Shown here: positions 36,764 to 45,035 of the stretch, one piece after another
How positions within the stretch are numbered: the first letter of the stretch is position 1
How the letters are laid out: each line of letters opens with the position of its first letter
The notes under the pieces: model-generated
What the model saw: only the letters and a program-made list of their open reading frames with translations
Databases searched by the model: none
What the model was told of the DNA's origin: nothing
Translations under genes and position numbers: made by a program
Source of the DNA: Streptococcus cristatus AS 1.3089
GTDB taxonomy: Bacteria; Bacillota; Bacilli; Lactobacillales; Streptococcaceae
DNA length: 64,000 nucleotides
NCBI RefSeq assembly: GCF_000385925.1
Contig: NC_021175.1
Location: 689,501 to 753,500 of the forward strand
Direction: 5' to 3'

Positions 36764-36814
36764 AATATCTAGTTTTTATAACTAGATATTATCATTTTTG
36801 AAAATTAAAGTCAA
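36764..36814 (-). promoter_or_regulatory. promoter and palindromic operator of the DUF1836-hlyIII operon
   Basis: On the minus strand TTGACT (36809-36814), 17 nt, TAATAT (36786-36791). The inverted repeat AATATCTAGT (36764-36773) and ACTAGATATT (36781-36790) with a 7-nt gap covers the -10 and start region. Confidence 0.65.
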
Positions 36815-36839
36815 GAATAAATCCAATTAGTCCAAAATT

Positions 36840-36848
36840 TGCTATAAT
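36840..36848 (+). promoter_or_regulatory. extended -10 promoter of yaaA
   Basis: TGCTATAAT, 57 nt before the ATG of yaaA; diverges from the DUF1836 promoter. Confidence 0.55.
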
Positions 36849-36904
36849 CATGAGTAAGGAAAACAGGAAAATGGACTCAGAATCCAAGATGAGAAAGGAA
36901 GAAT

Positions 36905-37621
36905 ATGAAGATTTTAATTCCGACTGCTAAAGAAATGAATGAAGAGCAGAGTTCGCTGGGGCGCTCCCAGTTGACGCCTAAAAGCGAAATCATAATAGAA
37001 AAGTTGTTGCAATTCTCAGCCAAGGAGCTGGAAAAATTATACAAAATCAGTCCGCAAATGGCCGAAATAGAATACCAGCGGATTCAAAATTTAAGCAAGA
37101 ATGAAGCGGAGACCTATCCAGCCTTGCACTTATTTGACGGGCTTATGTATCGCAATATCAAGCGAAAAGATTGGACACAAGAGGAGAAATCCTACATTCA
37201 AGAGCATTTGCTGTTAACGTCTAGTCTATATGGGGTCATTCCTGCCCTTAGTCCTATTGCTCCTCATCGGCTGGACTTTTTGGTGGGGCTGAAGCCAAAT
37301 GGTCAAACGCTGAAAAAATTTTGGCGGGACGATTATACAAAAGCAGTAGCGGATGAGGATATGCTGCTTTCGCTCTTGTCTAGTGAATTTGAAGATGTTT
37401 TTGAAAAATCGGTCAGAGAGAAGATGCTTCGTTTTAAATTCTTAGAGGAAAAGGCTGGCAAACTCAAAAGCCATTCTACTATTTCTAAAAAAGCGCGTGG
37501 GCAATTTTTGACTGCTTTGATGGAAGCTCAGGTCGATCATCTTGAGCAAATCAAACAGCTCTCTTTTGCAGGTTTTGCCTATCAAGCAGATCTTTCAGAT
37601 GATAAAGAATTAGTTTTGTAA
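36905..37621 (+). CDS. yaaA: YaaA family peroxide stress protein (DUF328)
   Basis: 238 residues with the family's landmarks: MKILIPTAKEM at the start, PALHLFDGLMYRNI, LLTSSLYGVIPALSPIAPHRLDF and the C-terminal ISKKARGQF. In E. coli the protein limits free iron during peroxide stress; whether that holds in streptococci is inference, but it would suit a peroxide-producing organism. The gene has GAAAGGAAG as ribosome binding site. Followed by repeat B copy 1. Confidence 0.88.
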   Translation: MKILIPTAKEMNEEQSSLGRSQLTPKSEIIIEKLLQFSAKELEKLYKISPQMAEIEYQRIQNLSKNEAETYPALHLFDGLMYRNIKRKDWTQEEKSYIQEHLLLTSSLYGVIPALSPIAPHRLDFLVGLKPNGQTLKKFWRDDYTKAVADEDMLLSLLSSEFEDVFEKSVREKMLRFKFLEEKAGKLKSHSTISKKARGQFLTALMEAQVDHLEQIKQLSFAGFAYQADLSDDKELVL

Positions 37622-37637
37622 AAGAAGAATAAGAAAA

Positions 37638-37797
37638 GGAGGCTGGGACAAAAGTCCGACCTCAAATATAAAAAGCGAACAAAACTAGTTTTCTGGTAAT
37701 CAGAATTCTGCTTTGTTCGCTTTTCGCATTTTATTCTAGATTAGAAGGGCTTAATAATTAAGATTTTTAAAAATTGAAATATTTTTGTCCCAAACTC
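37638..37797 (-). repeat. structured intergenic repeat B, copy 1 (inverted relative to copy 2)
   Basis: Starts GGAGGCTGGGACAAAAGTCC and ends TTTTGTCCCAAACTC, so the ends are inverted repeats. The interior has a strong hairpin, AAAGCGAACAAA against TTTGTTCGCTTT. Read on the minus strand it matches copy 2 at 38806-38966, and the pair flanks the TraX gene. Confidence 0.8.
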
Positions 37798-37912
37798 TTT
37801 TTTTGTAGCAAAGAGACTATTGTCCCAGATTCTTTTATTCTATTATTGAGACTTACCAAAAGAAAAATTAACTTAACAGGTATTCTACTGCAGCTTTTAA
37901 CACATTCATTAA

Positions 37913-38641
37913 TTACATTAGAAATAAGAGAAAGGCAATTCGAAACAGAGACAGGGCGAGCAAATGAAGGGGATAAAACAAGTAAAATACTTTTCCAATA
38001 TTGGCCCCTTTTTGACCGTTGTAGAAAGAGGTCACGAGGAGAAACAAGAGACAGGTGGCAGTCAGATCAGCCAAACCATCATAGGAGAAATTGAAAGCCA
38101 AAATTAGAATTTGCACACTGCTCAGTGCCAAGACACCGCCAATTTTTCGGAAGATTGGATCTTTAATCTTCGCAAAGGCATAGATACCAAAAACTCCCCC
38201 CGCCAGTCCGCCGTCGGCAATAATGGACAGAGTAAAACAGAGTAGAATAATTAGAACTTTTCTCCAGGTTGCTGTTTGGTGATCACTGTAATAAAGAGCA
38301 CAGAGCCCCAAAAAGAGAGTAACAACCGTATTTTGCATGATAAAGCCAAGACCAGTAACCCAGCCCATCAGAGAGAAAGGGATGATACTGATAAGAGCCA
38401 GCAGCCCCAATCGTCTCATATACTTGCTCACATCATGACTGTGTCGATAGCCTTCCGCGATACAAAAGGCAAAGACTGGAAAAGCCAGGCGGCCTATTAT
38501 GTGCATACTATTGGCAAGCCAGTTAGGAGAGAGAATATTCATATTGGTAGCCAGTGGAAAAGATACCCAGGCGATATGGTCAATCAGCATGGCAAGCATA
38601 GCCAGCAGTTTCAAACTGCTATTGTCAATCATTTTTTTCAT
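37913..38641 (-). CDS. TraX family membrane protein
   Basis: 242 residues from ATG 38641 with AAAGGAGGATC upstream. About eight hydrophobic helices; the TraX-type landmarks LLAMLAMLIDHIAWV, IIGRLAFPVFAFCIAEGYRHS, MRRLGLLALIS and the C-terminal FYLFYPLHLLAL are present. TraX is named for F-pilin acetylation on plasmids, but chromosomal Firmicute members stand alone and have an unknown, probably acyltransferase-type, role. It is flanked by inverted copies of repeat B. Confidence 0.88.
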   Translation of the reverse strand: MKKMIDNSSLKLLAMLAMLIDHIAWVSFPLATNMNILSPNWLANSMHIIGRLAFPVFAFCIAEGYRHSHDVSKYMRRLGLLALISIIPFSLMGWVTGLGFIMQNTVVTLFLGLCALYYSDHQTATWRKVLIILLCFTLSIIADGGLAGGVFGIYAFAKIKDPIFRKIGGVLALSSVQILILAFNFSYDGLADLTATCLLFLLVTSFYNGQKGANIGKVFYLFYPLHLLALSLFRIAFLLFLM

Positions 38642-38943
38642 AGGATCCTCCTTTTTCCTTTCCCATGATACAAGAAAGAGGTTCTTCTTTCCATTTCTCT
38701 AGCTTACATTTCTCTCATTTTTCTTACAATTTTGTAAGTTGGAATTTCGCCTTTTTACCTCTTCGATGAATACTTCTGATTTTTTCTTGACAGATAAGAC
38801 TGAGCGAGGCTGGGACAAAAAGATTTTGATTTTAGGAATTCTTTATTATAAATTTTTAAAATCGATAGATTAGACAAAAAAGTGAACAAGACAGAATTCT
38901 GAGTGTCAGACAACTCCGTTTTGTTCGCTTTTTATATTTAAGG
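38642..38943. other. intergenic region with repeat B copy 2
   Basis: The first ~160 nt contain only the upstream region of the TraX gene. The rest is repeat B copy 2, which runs into the next gene's 3' end. Confidence 0.5.
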
Positions 38944-38966
38944 TTAGACTTTTGTCCCAGACTTTT
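38806..38966 (+). repeat. structured intergenic repeat B, copy 2
   Basis: Starts GAGGCTGGGACAAAAAG and ends GACTTTTGTCCCAGAC. It contains AAGTGAACAAGACAGAATTC and the TTTTGTTCGCTTTTT arm. It matches the reverse complement of copy 1 over most of its right half. Its right end supplies the last codons of the neighbouring kinase-like gene. Confidence 0.8.
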
Positions 38967-39462
38967 TTACATAGTCTGATAATTGCTTTTGATTCTGCAA
39001 TTCGATGAATTTCTTAGGATAGGTTTGGCGAACTTTTTCATAGCGAGTCTTAGTCTCTTTTGTCCGACCATCCCAAAGGATCCAGCGAATAAATTCCCAA
39101 TCCAGTCTTTCGGTACAGCCAGATGCCATACTTTCTCGCACTTGATTGCGATATTTTAGATAGCGTTTAAGGGCACGATAGAGGCAGTTCCAGCGAGAAA
39201 AGTTCATAAAGATAATCTGATCAGCCTGAGCCATTCTTTCCTCAAAGTAGGCAAAAGAGTAGTTGCCATCGATGACCCAGGATTGTTCTCGCTTGAGGTA
39301 ATCCGCTAAATCAGCCTTGACTTGGTCTTGACTACGAGTCTGCCAGTCTTCTTCAAACTGGATCGTGTCTAGATGAAGGACGGGAATATGGTGGAAGTGG
39401 CCTAACTGCTGGGCTAAGGTTGACTTGCCGGAGCCGGAGTAGCCGATGATAGCAATCTTCAT
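38944..39462 (-). CDS. P-loop kinase-like protein (adenylate kinase/FlaR-like)
   Basis: 172 residues. It starts with MKIAIIGYSGSGKSTLAQQL (Walker A), has HLDTIQFEEDW, then WVIDGNYS and IIFMNFSRWNCLYRALKR, the layout of the small kinase-like family often annotated as DNA topology modulation protein FlaR. The true substrate is unknown. The last residues SGTKV are coded by the terminus of repeat B copy 2, so the original C-terminus was replaced or extended when the repeat inserted. A ribosome binding site AAAGGAG precedes the ATG. Confidence 0.8.
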   Translation of the reverse strand: MKIAIIGYSGSGKSTLAQQLGHFHHIPVLHLDTIQFEEDWQTRSQDQVKADLADYLKREQSWVIDGNYSFAYFEERMAQADQIIFMNFSRWNCLYRALKRYLKYRNQVRESMASGCTERLDWEFIRWILWDGRTKETKTRYEKVRQTYPKKFIELQNQKQLSDYVKKSGTKV

Positions 39463-39490
39463 ATAAATTCTCCTTTATAATGAGCAACAA

Positions 39491-39510
39491 AAAAAGCTCC
39501 GTGGAGCTCC
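39491..39510 (-). terminator. terminator of rpsT
   Basis: On the minus strand AGCTC and GAGCT form a short stem around CACG, followed by seven T's (39488-39494 as A's on the plus strand). Confidence 0.75.
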
Positions 39511-39527
39511 TTTGTATGCGCGATGCA

Positions 39528-39764
39528 TTATTTAGCAAGTTTAGCTGAAAGACGTGCTTTATCGCGGCTTGCTTTGTTTTTGTGGATCAAACCTTTAGTT
39601 TCTGCTTTATCGATAGCTGAGCTAGCAGCACGGAAAAGTTCTTCAGACGGGTTTGCTTCAAATGCTTTGATTGCAGTACGCATAGCTGATTTTTGAGCTG
39701 AGTTTTTTTCGTTTTGTTTAACGTTCAATTCAGCGCGTTTGATAGCTGACTTAATGTTTGCCAA
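39528..39764 (-). CDS. rpsT: 30S ribosomal protein S20
   Basis: 78 residues from the TTG at 39764, giving the normal start (M)[26 protein letters not shown] is the ribosome binding site. An upstream in-frame ATG would add five residues but lies inside the ribosome binding site. Typical S20 composition: short, Lys/Ala-rich, helical, binding 16S rRNA. The TTG start is unusual for a highly expressed gene but fixed by the ribosome binding site position. Own consensus promoter and terminator. Confidence 0.95.
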
Positions 39765-39798
39765 GTTATTCACCTCCATTGAAAATACTAACTATCTA

Positions 39799-39827
39799 AT
39801 TATATATGAAAAGTTGTGATTTGACAA
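39799..39827 (-). promoter_or_regulatory. rpsT promoter
   Basis: On the minus strand TTGTCA (39822-39827), 17 nt, TATAAT (39799-39804). Confidence 0.75.
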
Positions 39828-39834
39828 GCCTAAA

Positions 39835-40755
39835 TTATTTTTTTAGATAGATTTCGTCAATTTCATGATTTTTTGCCTTGTGCAAAATCACTTCAGCCCT
39901 GTTACGGGTTGGCTCGATATAGTCTATCAGATTCACCAGATTGATTGTTTCCCAGATATTATGGGCAAGTGCCATGACTTCTTCTTCGGGCTGGGTCGTA
40001 AAGCGATGGTAGTAGTTGTCCGTGTCGTGCTTGGCTAGTGCCAGTAATTTTTTAAAGCGGTCCAGATACCAAGACTCGATATTTTCGACTTCGGCATCCA
40101 CGTAAATGGAGAAGTCAAAAAAGTCAGTCATGTAAAGGCGTTCGTTTTGCGGATTTTGGAAGACGTTGATACCTTCTACGATGACAAAGTCAGCTGCTTT
40201 AATTTCCTGCTTTTCATTTGGGACAATATCATAGATTTCGTGCGAGTAGACAGGAATTTTATAGTTTTGACCATTTTTGATGCGGTCTAAGAAATCCAGC
40301 AAAAGTTCCATATTATAGCTTTCAGGGAAGCCCTTGCGATTTAAAATGTCTGATTCAATCAAGGTTTGATTAGGATAGAGGAAGCCATCGGTCGTCACCA
40401 ATTCAACGGTTGCATTTGTGAAAGTTCGTGACAGAAGGATTTGCAGCAGGCGACTAATCGTTGATTTTCCAACGGCAACACTACCAGAAACTCCGATAAT
40501 AAAAGGTTGTCTTTTACTTTCTTTTTGCAGAAAAATACCTTTTGAAAAGGCGAGATCCTCTTTGGAACGTTTGTAAATTTGGATAAGATTGGTCAGAGGC
40601 AGATAGACGTCCGTTACATCCTGCAGGCTGATTTCGTCATTGAAACTCTTGATAGAATTGAGTTCGGACTCGGTGAGCGGTGGATTTTTTTTACGGTGCA
40701 GATTCTGCCAAGTGTGGCGGCTGATTTTTTCAAAATGAAGAAATTCGTTGGTCAT
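39835..40755 (-). CDS. coaA: pantothenate kinase, type I
   Basis: 306 residues. The P-loop [12 protein letters not shown] (about residues 90-101), [34 protein letters not shown] and [11 protein letters not shown] are the classic prokaryotic type I PanK motifs. It phosphorylates pantothenate, the first step of coenzyme A synthesis, and in this type is feedback-controlled by CoA. Single gene, read away from the nucleoside operon; TGTTATACT on the minus strand (40781-40789) is its extended -10, and AGGAG precedes the ATG. Confidence 0.95.
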   Translation of the reverse strand: MTNEFLHFEKISRHTWQNLHRKKNPPLTESELNSIKSFNDEISLQDVTDVYLPLTNLIQIYKRSKEDLAFSKGIFLQKESKRQPFIIGVSGSVAVGKSTISRLLQILLSRTFTNATVELVTTDGFLYPNQTLIESDILNRKGFPESYNMELLLDFLDRIKNGQNYKIPVYSHEIYDIVPNEKQEIKAADFVIVEGINVFQNPQNERLYMTDFFDFSIYVDAEVENIESWYLDRFKKLLALAKHDTDNYYHRFTTQPEEEVMALAHNIWETINLVNLIDYIEPTRNRAEVILHKAKNHEIDEIYLKK

Positions 40756-40803
40756 AAGTTACTCCTATATGATGGATTTTAGTATAACATACTTTTGGAG
40801 AAA

Positions 40804-40842
40804 TGAAAACGATTTACAAATCTAGAAAATTTATGATAAAAT
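40804..40842 (+). promoter_or_regulatory. promoter of the nucleoside operon with cre-like box
   Basis: TGATAAAAT (40834-40842) is an extended -10. TGAAAACGATTTAC (40804-40817) resembles a cre except at its last two positions. Catabolite control of the salvage operon is plausible. Confidence 0.45.
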
Positions 40843-40848
40843 GGTTTT

Positions 40849-41436
40849 ATGACTAAAATGTATTTTGCAGAAAATCCGGATGCCAAACATGACATTCATG
40901 AATTAAAAGTGGAACTATTAGGACAACATATGACCTTTTTAACGGATGCTGGTGTCTTTAGCAAAAAAATGATTGATTATGGCAGTCGAGTTTTGTTGTC
41001 TGCCTTGGAATTTAACAAAAAAGAAACATTGCTGGATGTCGGTTGCGGTTATGGAACACTGGGCTTGACTCTGGCTAAAGCGCAAGAGCTGGAAGTCACT
41101 CTCGTGGATATCAATCAGCGAGCACTAGACTTGGCTAGAAAAAATGCGGATGCGAATCAAGTATCTGCAGATATTTTCCAGTCCAATGTTTACGAACATG
41201 TGACCGGACAATTTCATCATATTATCAGCAACCCGCCGATTCGAGCTGGTAAGCAGGTGGTGCATGAAGTTATTTCAGGTAGCTATAATCACTTGCTAGC
41301 GGATGGGGACTTGACGATTGTTATCCAAAAGAAACAAGGAGCTCCCAGTGCTAAAGCTAAGATGGAAGAAGTGTTTGGCAACTGCGAGACTCTTAAGAAG
41401 GACAAAGGCTATTATATCCTAAGGAGTGTGAAATAA
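40849..41436 (+). CDS. class I SAM-dependent methyltransferase, RsmC-like
   Basis: 195 residues with SAM motif LLDVGCGYGTLGLTLA, acidic residue in VTLVDINQRAL and the substrate motif SNPPIRAGKQVVHE. The NPPIR tetrad is typical of RsmC-type enzymes methylating guanine N2 in 16S rRNA; the short form without a pseudo-catalytic N-terminal half is usual in Firmicutes. It is the first gene of the pyrimidine nucleoside operon, as in other streptococci; the next gene starts 2 bp downstream. Its link with nucleoside uptake is unexplained. Translation begins very near the promoter, so the leader is almost absent. Confidence 0.85.
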   Translation: MTKMYFAENPDAKHDIHELKVELLGQHMTFLTDAGVFSKKMIDYGSRVLLSALEFNKKETLLDVGCGYGTLGLTLAKAQELEVTLVDINQRALDLARKNADANQVSADIFQSNVYEHVTGQFHHIISNPPIRAGKQVVHEVISGSYNHLLADGDLTIVIQKKQGAPSAKAKMEEVFGNCETLKKDKGYYILRSVK

Positions 41437-41438
41437 AG

Positions 41439-42716
41439 ATGCGGGCAGTTGATATTATTCAAAAGAAACGAGATGGACTAGAGTTGTCCAGTCAAGAGAT
41501 TGAATGGCTGATTGAGGGGTATGTAGCTGGAGCAGTACCAGATTACCAGATGTCAGCCTTTGCCATGGCTGTTTACTTTAAAGGTATGACCACTCGGGAA
41601 ATATCTGATTTGACCATGGCCATGGTGGGGACAGGCCAGCAGTTTGACCTGTCAGCTATTTCAGGGATTAAGGTCGACAAGCATTCTACTGGTGGAGTGG
41701 GAGATAAGGTTACCTTAATCTTGGCTCCTCTAGTAGCTAGCTTTGGCGTGCCCGTTGCTAAGATGAGCGGACGAGGATTGGGACATACGGGTGGTACCAT
41801 AGACAAGCTCGAGTCTGTCAAGGGCTACCAGGTAGAGCGCAGTCAGGAAGATTTCATTAAGCAGGTTCAGGATATTGGTGTATCCGTAATCGGTCAGTCA
41901 GACCAGCTGGTCAAGGCAGACAAGCTTCTCTATGCCCTGCGTGATGTGACGGCTACTGTTGATACGATTCCTTTGATTGCCAGCTCTGTTATGAGCAAGA
42001 AAATCGCCGCTGGTGCAGACAGCATTTTGCTAGATGTGACCGTTGGTGAGGGTGCCTTTATGAAAAATCTAGAGGATGCCCGTGTCCTAGCCCGTACTAT
42101 GGTAGACTTGGGCAAGGCAGTCGGACGCAGGACAGTTGCAGTTATTACCGATATGAGTCAGCCTTTGGGCACTAGCATTGGCAATCGTTTGGAAATCTTA
42201 GAAGCACTGGAAATTCTTCAAGGACAAGGACTCGAGGATATTACGGACTTTATCTGTGAGCTCGCTCAAATCATGCTTGATTTGGCTAATGTTGAGAAAT
42301 CTGTTTCTGAAATCAGAGAACATTTGACAAACGGAGCGGCTTTGAAAAAATTTGAAGAGATGATTGCGGCTCAAGGTGGTGATCTAGAGGACTTGTATCG
42401 ACCATCCCAGGCGGCTTATGTGGCTGAAGTGAGAGCAGAGCAATCTGGTTATATCACAGAGCTTCCAGCCATGGAATTTGGCTTGTTTGCAATGAGGTTA
42501 GGAGCAGGACGAGCAGTCAAATCTGACGAACTAGATTATGAAACTGGAATTGTGTTCGAAAAGAAGATTGGAGAAACAGTCGAAATTGGGGAAATTGTTG
42601 CAAAAATATACGCAAATGAAAAAATTTCTCAAGAACTAGTTACAAAATTCCAAAAAAATGTTAAAATAGGTAGTGAAAGCGTTGCAGTAAGCGAGATTAT
42701 CGAAGTTATCGCTTAA
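41439..42716 (+). CDS. pdp: pyrimidine-nucleoside phosphorylase
   Basis: 425 residues with the thymidine/pyrimidine phosphorylase layout: N-terminal helical domain, the signature around [32 protein letters not shown], and the C-terminal domain ending with the barrel-sandwich. It splits uridine, thymidine or deoxyuridine with phosphate to base and (deoxy)ribose-1-phosphate in the cytoplasm. Start 2 bp after the methyltransferase stop, translationally coupled. Product flows to DeoC after mutase action; no deoB is in this window. Confidence 0.94.
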   Translation: MRAVDIIQKKRDGLELSSQEIEWLIEGYVAGAVPDYQMSAFAMAVYFKGMTTREISDLTMAMVGTGQQFDLSAISGIKVDKHSTGGVGDKVTLILAPLVASFGVPVAKMSGRGLGHTGGTIDKLESVKGYQVERSQEDFIKQVQDIGVSVIGQSDQLVKADKLLYALRDVTATVDTIPLIASSVMSKKIAAGADSILLDVTVGEGAFMKNLEDARVLARTMVDLGKAVGRRTVAVITDMSQPLGTSIGNRLEILEALEILQGQGLEDITDFICELAQIMLDLANVEKSVSEIREHLTNGAALKKFEEMIAAQGGDLEDLYRPSQAAYVAEVRAEQSGYITELPAMEFGLFAMRLGAGRAVKSDELDYETGIVFEKKIGETVEIGEIVAKIYANEKISQELVTKFQKNVKIGSESVAVSEIIEVIA

Positions 42717-42733
42717 TTCTAGGAGAATCCAAC

Positions 42734-43396
42734 ATGAAATTAAACAAATACATTGACCATACGCTTTTGAAACCTGATGCAAGTCAGGAGCAGATTGCCA
42801 CTTTAATTGAAGAGGCAAAGAAATACGATTTTGCTAGCGTCTGTGTTAATCCGACTTGGGTAATTTTTGCCGCACAAGCTCTGAAAGGGACAGATGTTAA
42901 AGTCTGTACGGTCATTGGTTTTCCTCTGGGTGCAAATACTCCAGAGCTCAAGGCTTTTGAAACGAGTGATGCCATCCAAAACGGAGCAAATGAAGTCGAC
43001 ATGGTCATCAATATCGGTGCTCTAAAGTCTCGAAACTTTGACTTAGTTGAAAGAGACATTCGAGCTGTTGTGGAAGCTGCCAAAGGAACCTTGGTTAAGG
43101 TCATTATTGAGACCTGCCTCTTGACAGATGATGAGAAAGTGAAAGCTTGTCAAATTGCTCAGAAAGCTGGGGCGGATTTTGTCAAGACATCCACTGGTTT
43201 CTCAACTGGTGGTGCAACCGTTGCAGATGTAGCTTTGATGCGTAAGACAGTTGGGCCAGATATGGGAGTCAAGGCTTCTGGCGGTGCCCGTTCTTACGAA
43301 GATGCACTTGCATTTATCAAAGCTGGTGCGACTCGCATTGGAGCATCCTCTGGTGTAGCGATTATGGAGGGAGACGTGGCTAATGGCGACTACTGA
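42734..43396 (+). CDS. deoC: deoxyribose-phosphate aldolase
   Basis: 220 residues, normal length. The TIM-barrel catalytic lysines are in VKVIIETC and [15 protein letters not shown] (Schiff-base Lys), and [10 protein letters not shown] is conserved. It cleaves deoxyribose-5-phosphate to acetaldehyde and glyceraldehyde-3-phosphate. Start ATG 42734 has AGGAG; the 3' end overlaps cdd by 14 bp, showing operon coupling. Acetaldehyde from this step can be handled by alcohol dehydrogenases such as the one at 58687, though no direct link is shown. Confidence 0.95.
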   Translation: MKLNKYIDHTLLKPDASQEQIATLIEEAKKYDFASVCVNPTWVIFAAQALKGTDVKVCTVIGFPLGANTPELKAFETSDAIQNGANEVDMVINIGALKSRNFDLVERDIRAVVEAAKGTLVKVIIETCLLTDDEKVKACQIAQKAGADFVKTSTGFSTGGATVADVALMRKTVGPDMGVKASGGARSYEDALAFIKAGATRIGASSGVAIMEGDVANGDY

Positions 43397-43772
43397 TTTG
43401 ATTGATTTAGTTGTAGAAACCACGAAGAATGCCTATGTTCCATACTCTCATTTCCCTGTCGGAGCCGTTTTAGTAGCTAAAAATGGACAAGTTTTCACAG
43501 GTGTCAATGTCGAAAATGCTAGTTTTGGCTTGACCAATTGTGCAGAGCGAACAGCCATTTTTAAAGCTGTTTCTGAAGGCTTTTTAGACTTTGAGGAATT
43601 AATTGTTTACGGAGAAACGGAAAAACCGATCTCCCCGTGTGGTGCCTGCCGCCAAGTAATGGCAGAGTTTTTTAATCAGGATTTACCAGTGACCTTGGTC
43701 GCTAAAGATAAATCGACGGTCGTGATGACGGTCAAGGAGTTACTTCCATACTCTTTTACAGACTTAACTTGA
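43383..43772 (+). CDS. cdd: cytidine deaminase
   Basis: 129 residues, the homotetrameric short form. Zinc site and proton shuttle: [11 protein letters not shown] (Cys and Glu) and [12 protein letters not shown] (two Cys). [11 protein letters not shown] near the start binds substrate. It deaminates cytidine and deoxycytidine to uridine forms for Pdp. The start overlaps the end of deoC. Followed by the binding protein gene 71 bp on. Confidence 0.95.
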   Translation: MATTDLIDLVVETTKNAYVPYSHFPVGAVLVAKNGQVFTGVNVENASFGLTNCAERTAIFKAVSEGFLDFEELIVYGETEKPISPCGACRQVMAEFFNQDLPVTLVAKDKSTVVMTVKELLPYSFTDLT

Positions 43773-43843
43773 GTCTGTTGCTGGTCAACTGACCAAAATT
43801 AAACTCGCAACTAAGTTGCACATCTTATATAGGAGGTTCAGAA

Positions 43844-44899
43844 ATGAACAAGAAACAATGGCTAGGTCTTGGTCTAGTGTCTGTCGCAGCAATCGGACTT
43901 GCTGCATGTGGGAATCGTGCGTCTAAATCAGATAGCTCTAACGCTAAAACTGATTTAAAAGCTGCTATCGTAACCGATACAGGTGGTGTTGATGATAAAT
44001 CATTTAACCAATCTGCATGGGAAGGTTTGCAAGCTTGGGGGAAAGAAAATGGCCTTTCAAAAGATAACGGCTATACTTACTTCCAATCAACAGACGAGTC
44101 ACAATACGCGAACAACCTAAACCAAGCTGCTACGGATGGTTATAAACTAGTATTTGGTATCGGTTTTGCCCTTCGTGATGCCGTTGAATCTGCAGCAAAA
44201 GACAATGCAGAGATTAACTACGTTATCGTTGATGATGTGATTGAAGGTCAAAAGAACGTTACTTCAGCTGTCTTTGCGGATAATGAAGCTGCTTACCTTG
44301 CAGGTGTTGCAGCTGCAAAAACTACTAAGACAAAACAAGTTGGTTTCGTAGGTGGTATAGAAAGCGCAGTTATCACACGTTTTGAAAAAGGTTTTGAAGC
44401 TGGTGTGAAATCAGTTGACCCATCTATCAAGATTCAAGTAGACTATGCTGGCTCATTCGGTGATGCTGCTAAAGGTAAGACAATTGCTGCTGCTCAATAT
44501 GCTGCAGGTGCAGATGTGGTTTACCAAGTTGCTGGTGGAACTGGTGCAGGTGTCTTCTCTGAAGCAAAAGACTTGAACGAGAAGAAAAATGAAGATGAAA
44601 AAGTTTGGGTACTTGGTGTTGACCGTGACCAAACTGAAGAAGGTAAATACAAGTCTAAGGATGGTAAAGAGTCTAACTTTGTTTTGGCATCAAGCTTGAA
44701 ACAAGTTGGTAAGACTGTCCAAGACATCGCTAATCAAACTGCTAAAGGTAAATTCCCAGGTGGTAAAACAGTAACCTTTGGTTTGAAAGACGGCGGTGTT
44801 GATTTGACAACAACTAATCTTTCTGAAGATGCTAAAAAAGCTGTTGAAGAAGCGAAAGCTAAAATCCTTGACGGAAGTATCACAGTTCCTGATAAATAA
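43844..44899 (+). CDS. BmpA-family nucleoside-binding lipoprotein
   Basis: 351 residues, lipoprotein signal with LAAC lipobox (C22). The BmpA/PnrA/TmpC family motifs are TDTGGVDDKSFNQSAWEGLQ, YVIVDDVIEG, AAYLAGVAAA and VDRDQTEEGKY. It is the surface receptor of a nucleoside ABC importer and delivers ligand to the permeases encoded downstream. GGAGG precedes the ATG. A hairpin-type terminator follows, which would make the receptor more abundant than the transporter core. Confidence 0.93.
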   Translation: MNKKQWLGLGLVSVAAIGLAACGNRASKSDSSNAKTDLKAAIVTDTGGVDDKSFNQSAWEGLQAWGKENGLSKDNGYTYFQSTDESQYANNLNQAATDGYKLVFGIGFALRDAVESAAKDNAEINYVIVDDVIEGQKNVTSAVFADNEAAYLAGVAAAKTTKTKQVGFVGGIESAVITRFEKGFEAGVKSVDPSIKIQVDYAGSFGDAAKGKTIAAAQYAAGADVVYQVAGGTGAGVFSEAKDLNEKKNEDEKVWVLGVDRDQTEEGKYKSKDGKESNFVLASSLKQVGKTVQDIANQTAKGKFPGGKTVTFGLKDGGVDLTTTNLSEDAKKAVEEAKAKILDGSITVPDK

Positions 44900-44908
44900 T
44901 TGAATTCT

Positions 44909-44941
44909 GAGCGATCCGACCTACTTGGGTCGCTCATTTTT
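44909..44941 (+). terminator. intra-operon terminator after the receptor gene
   Basis: GAGCGA (44909-44914) pairs with TCGCTC (44930-44935), extended by GACC/GGGT inside, followed by T's. Leaky termination would favour receptor over transporter expression. Confidence 0.7.
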
Positions 44942-45035
44942 CAATTCTGACGCCTTTACATCGATTAGGCTTACTAGGATACGAGTCCGACGAGGTTTGA
45001 TCGACATAAAATGAAATTCTGGAAAGGAAAGAGCC

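Noticed and set aside
37774..38094. 106-codon plus-strand frame
   Set aside because: It runs over repeat B and antisense to the TraX gene and has no ribosome binding site.
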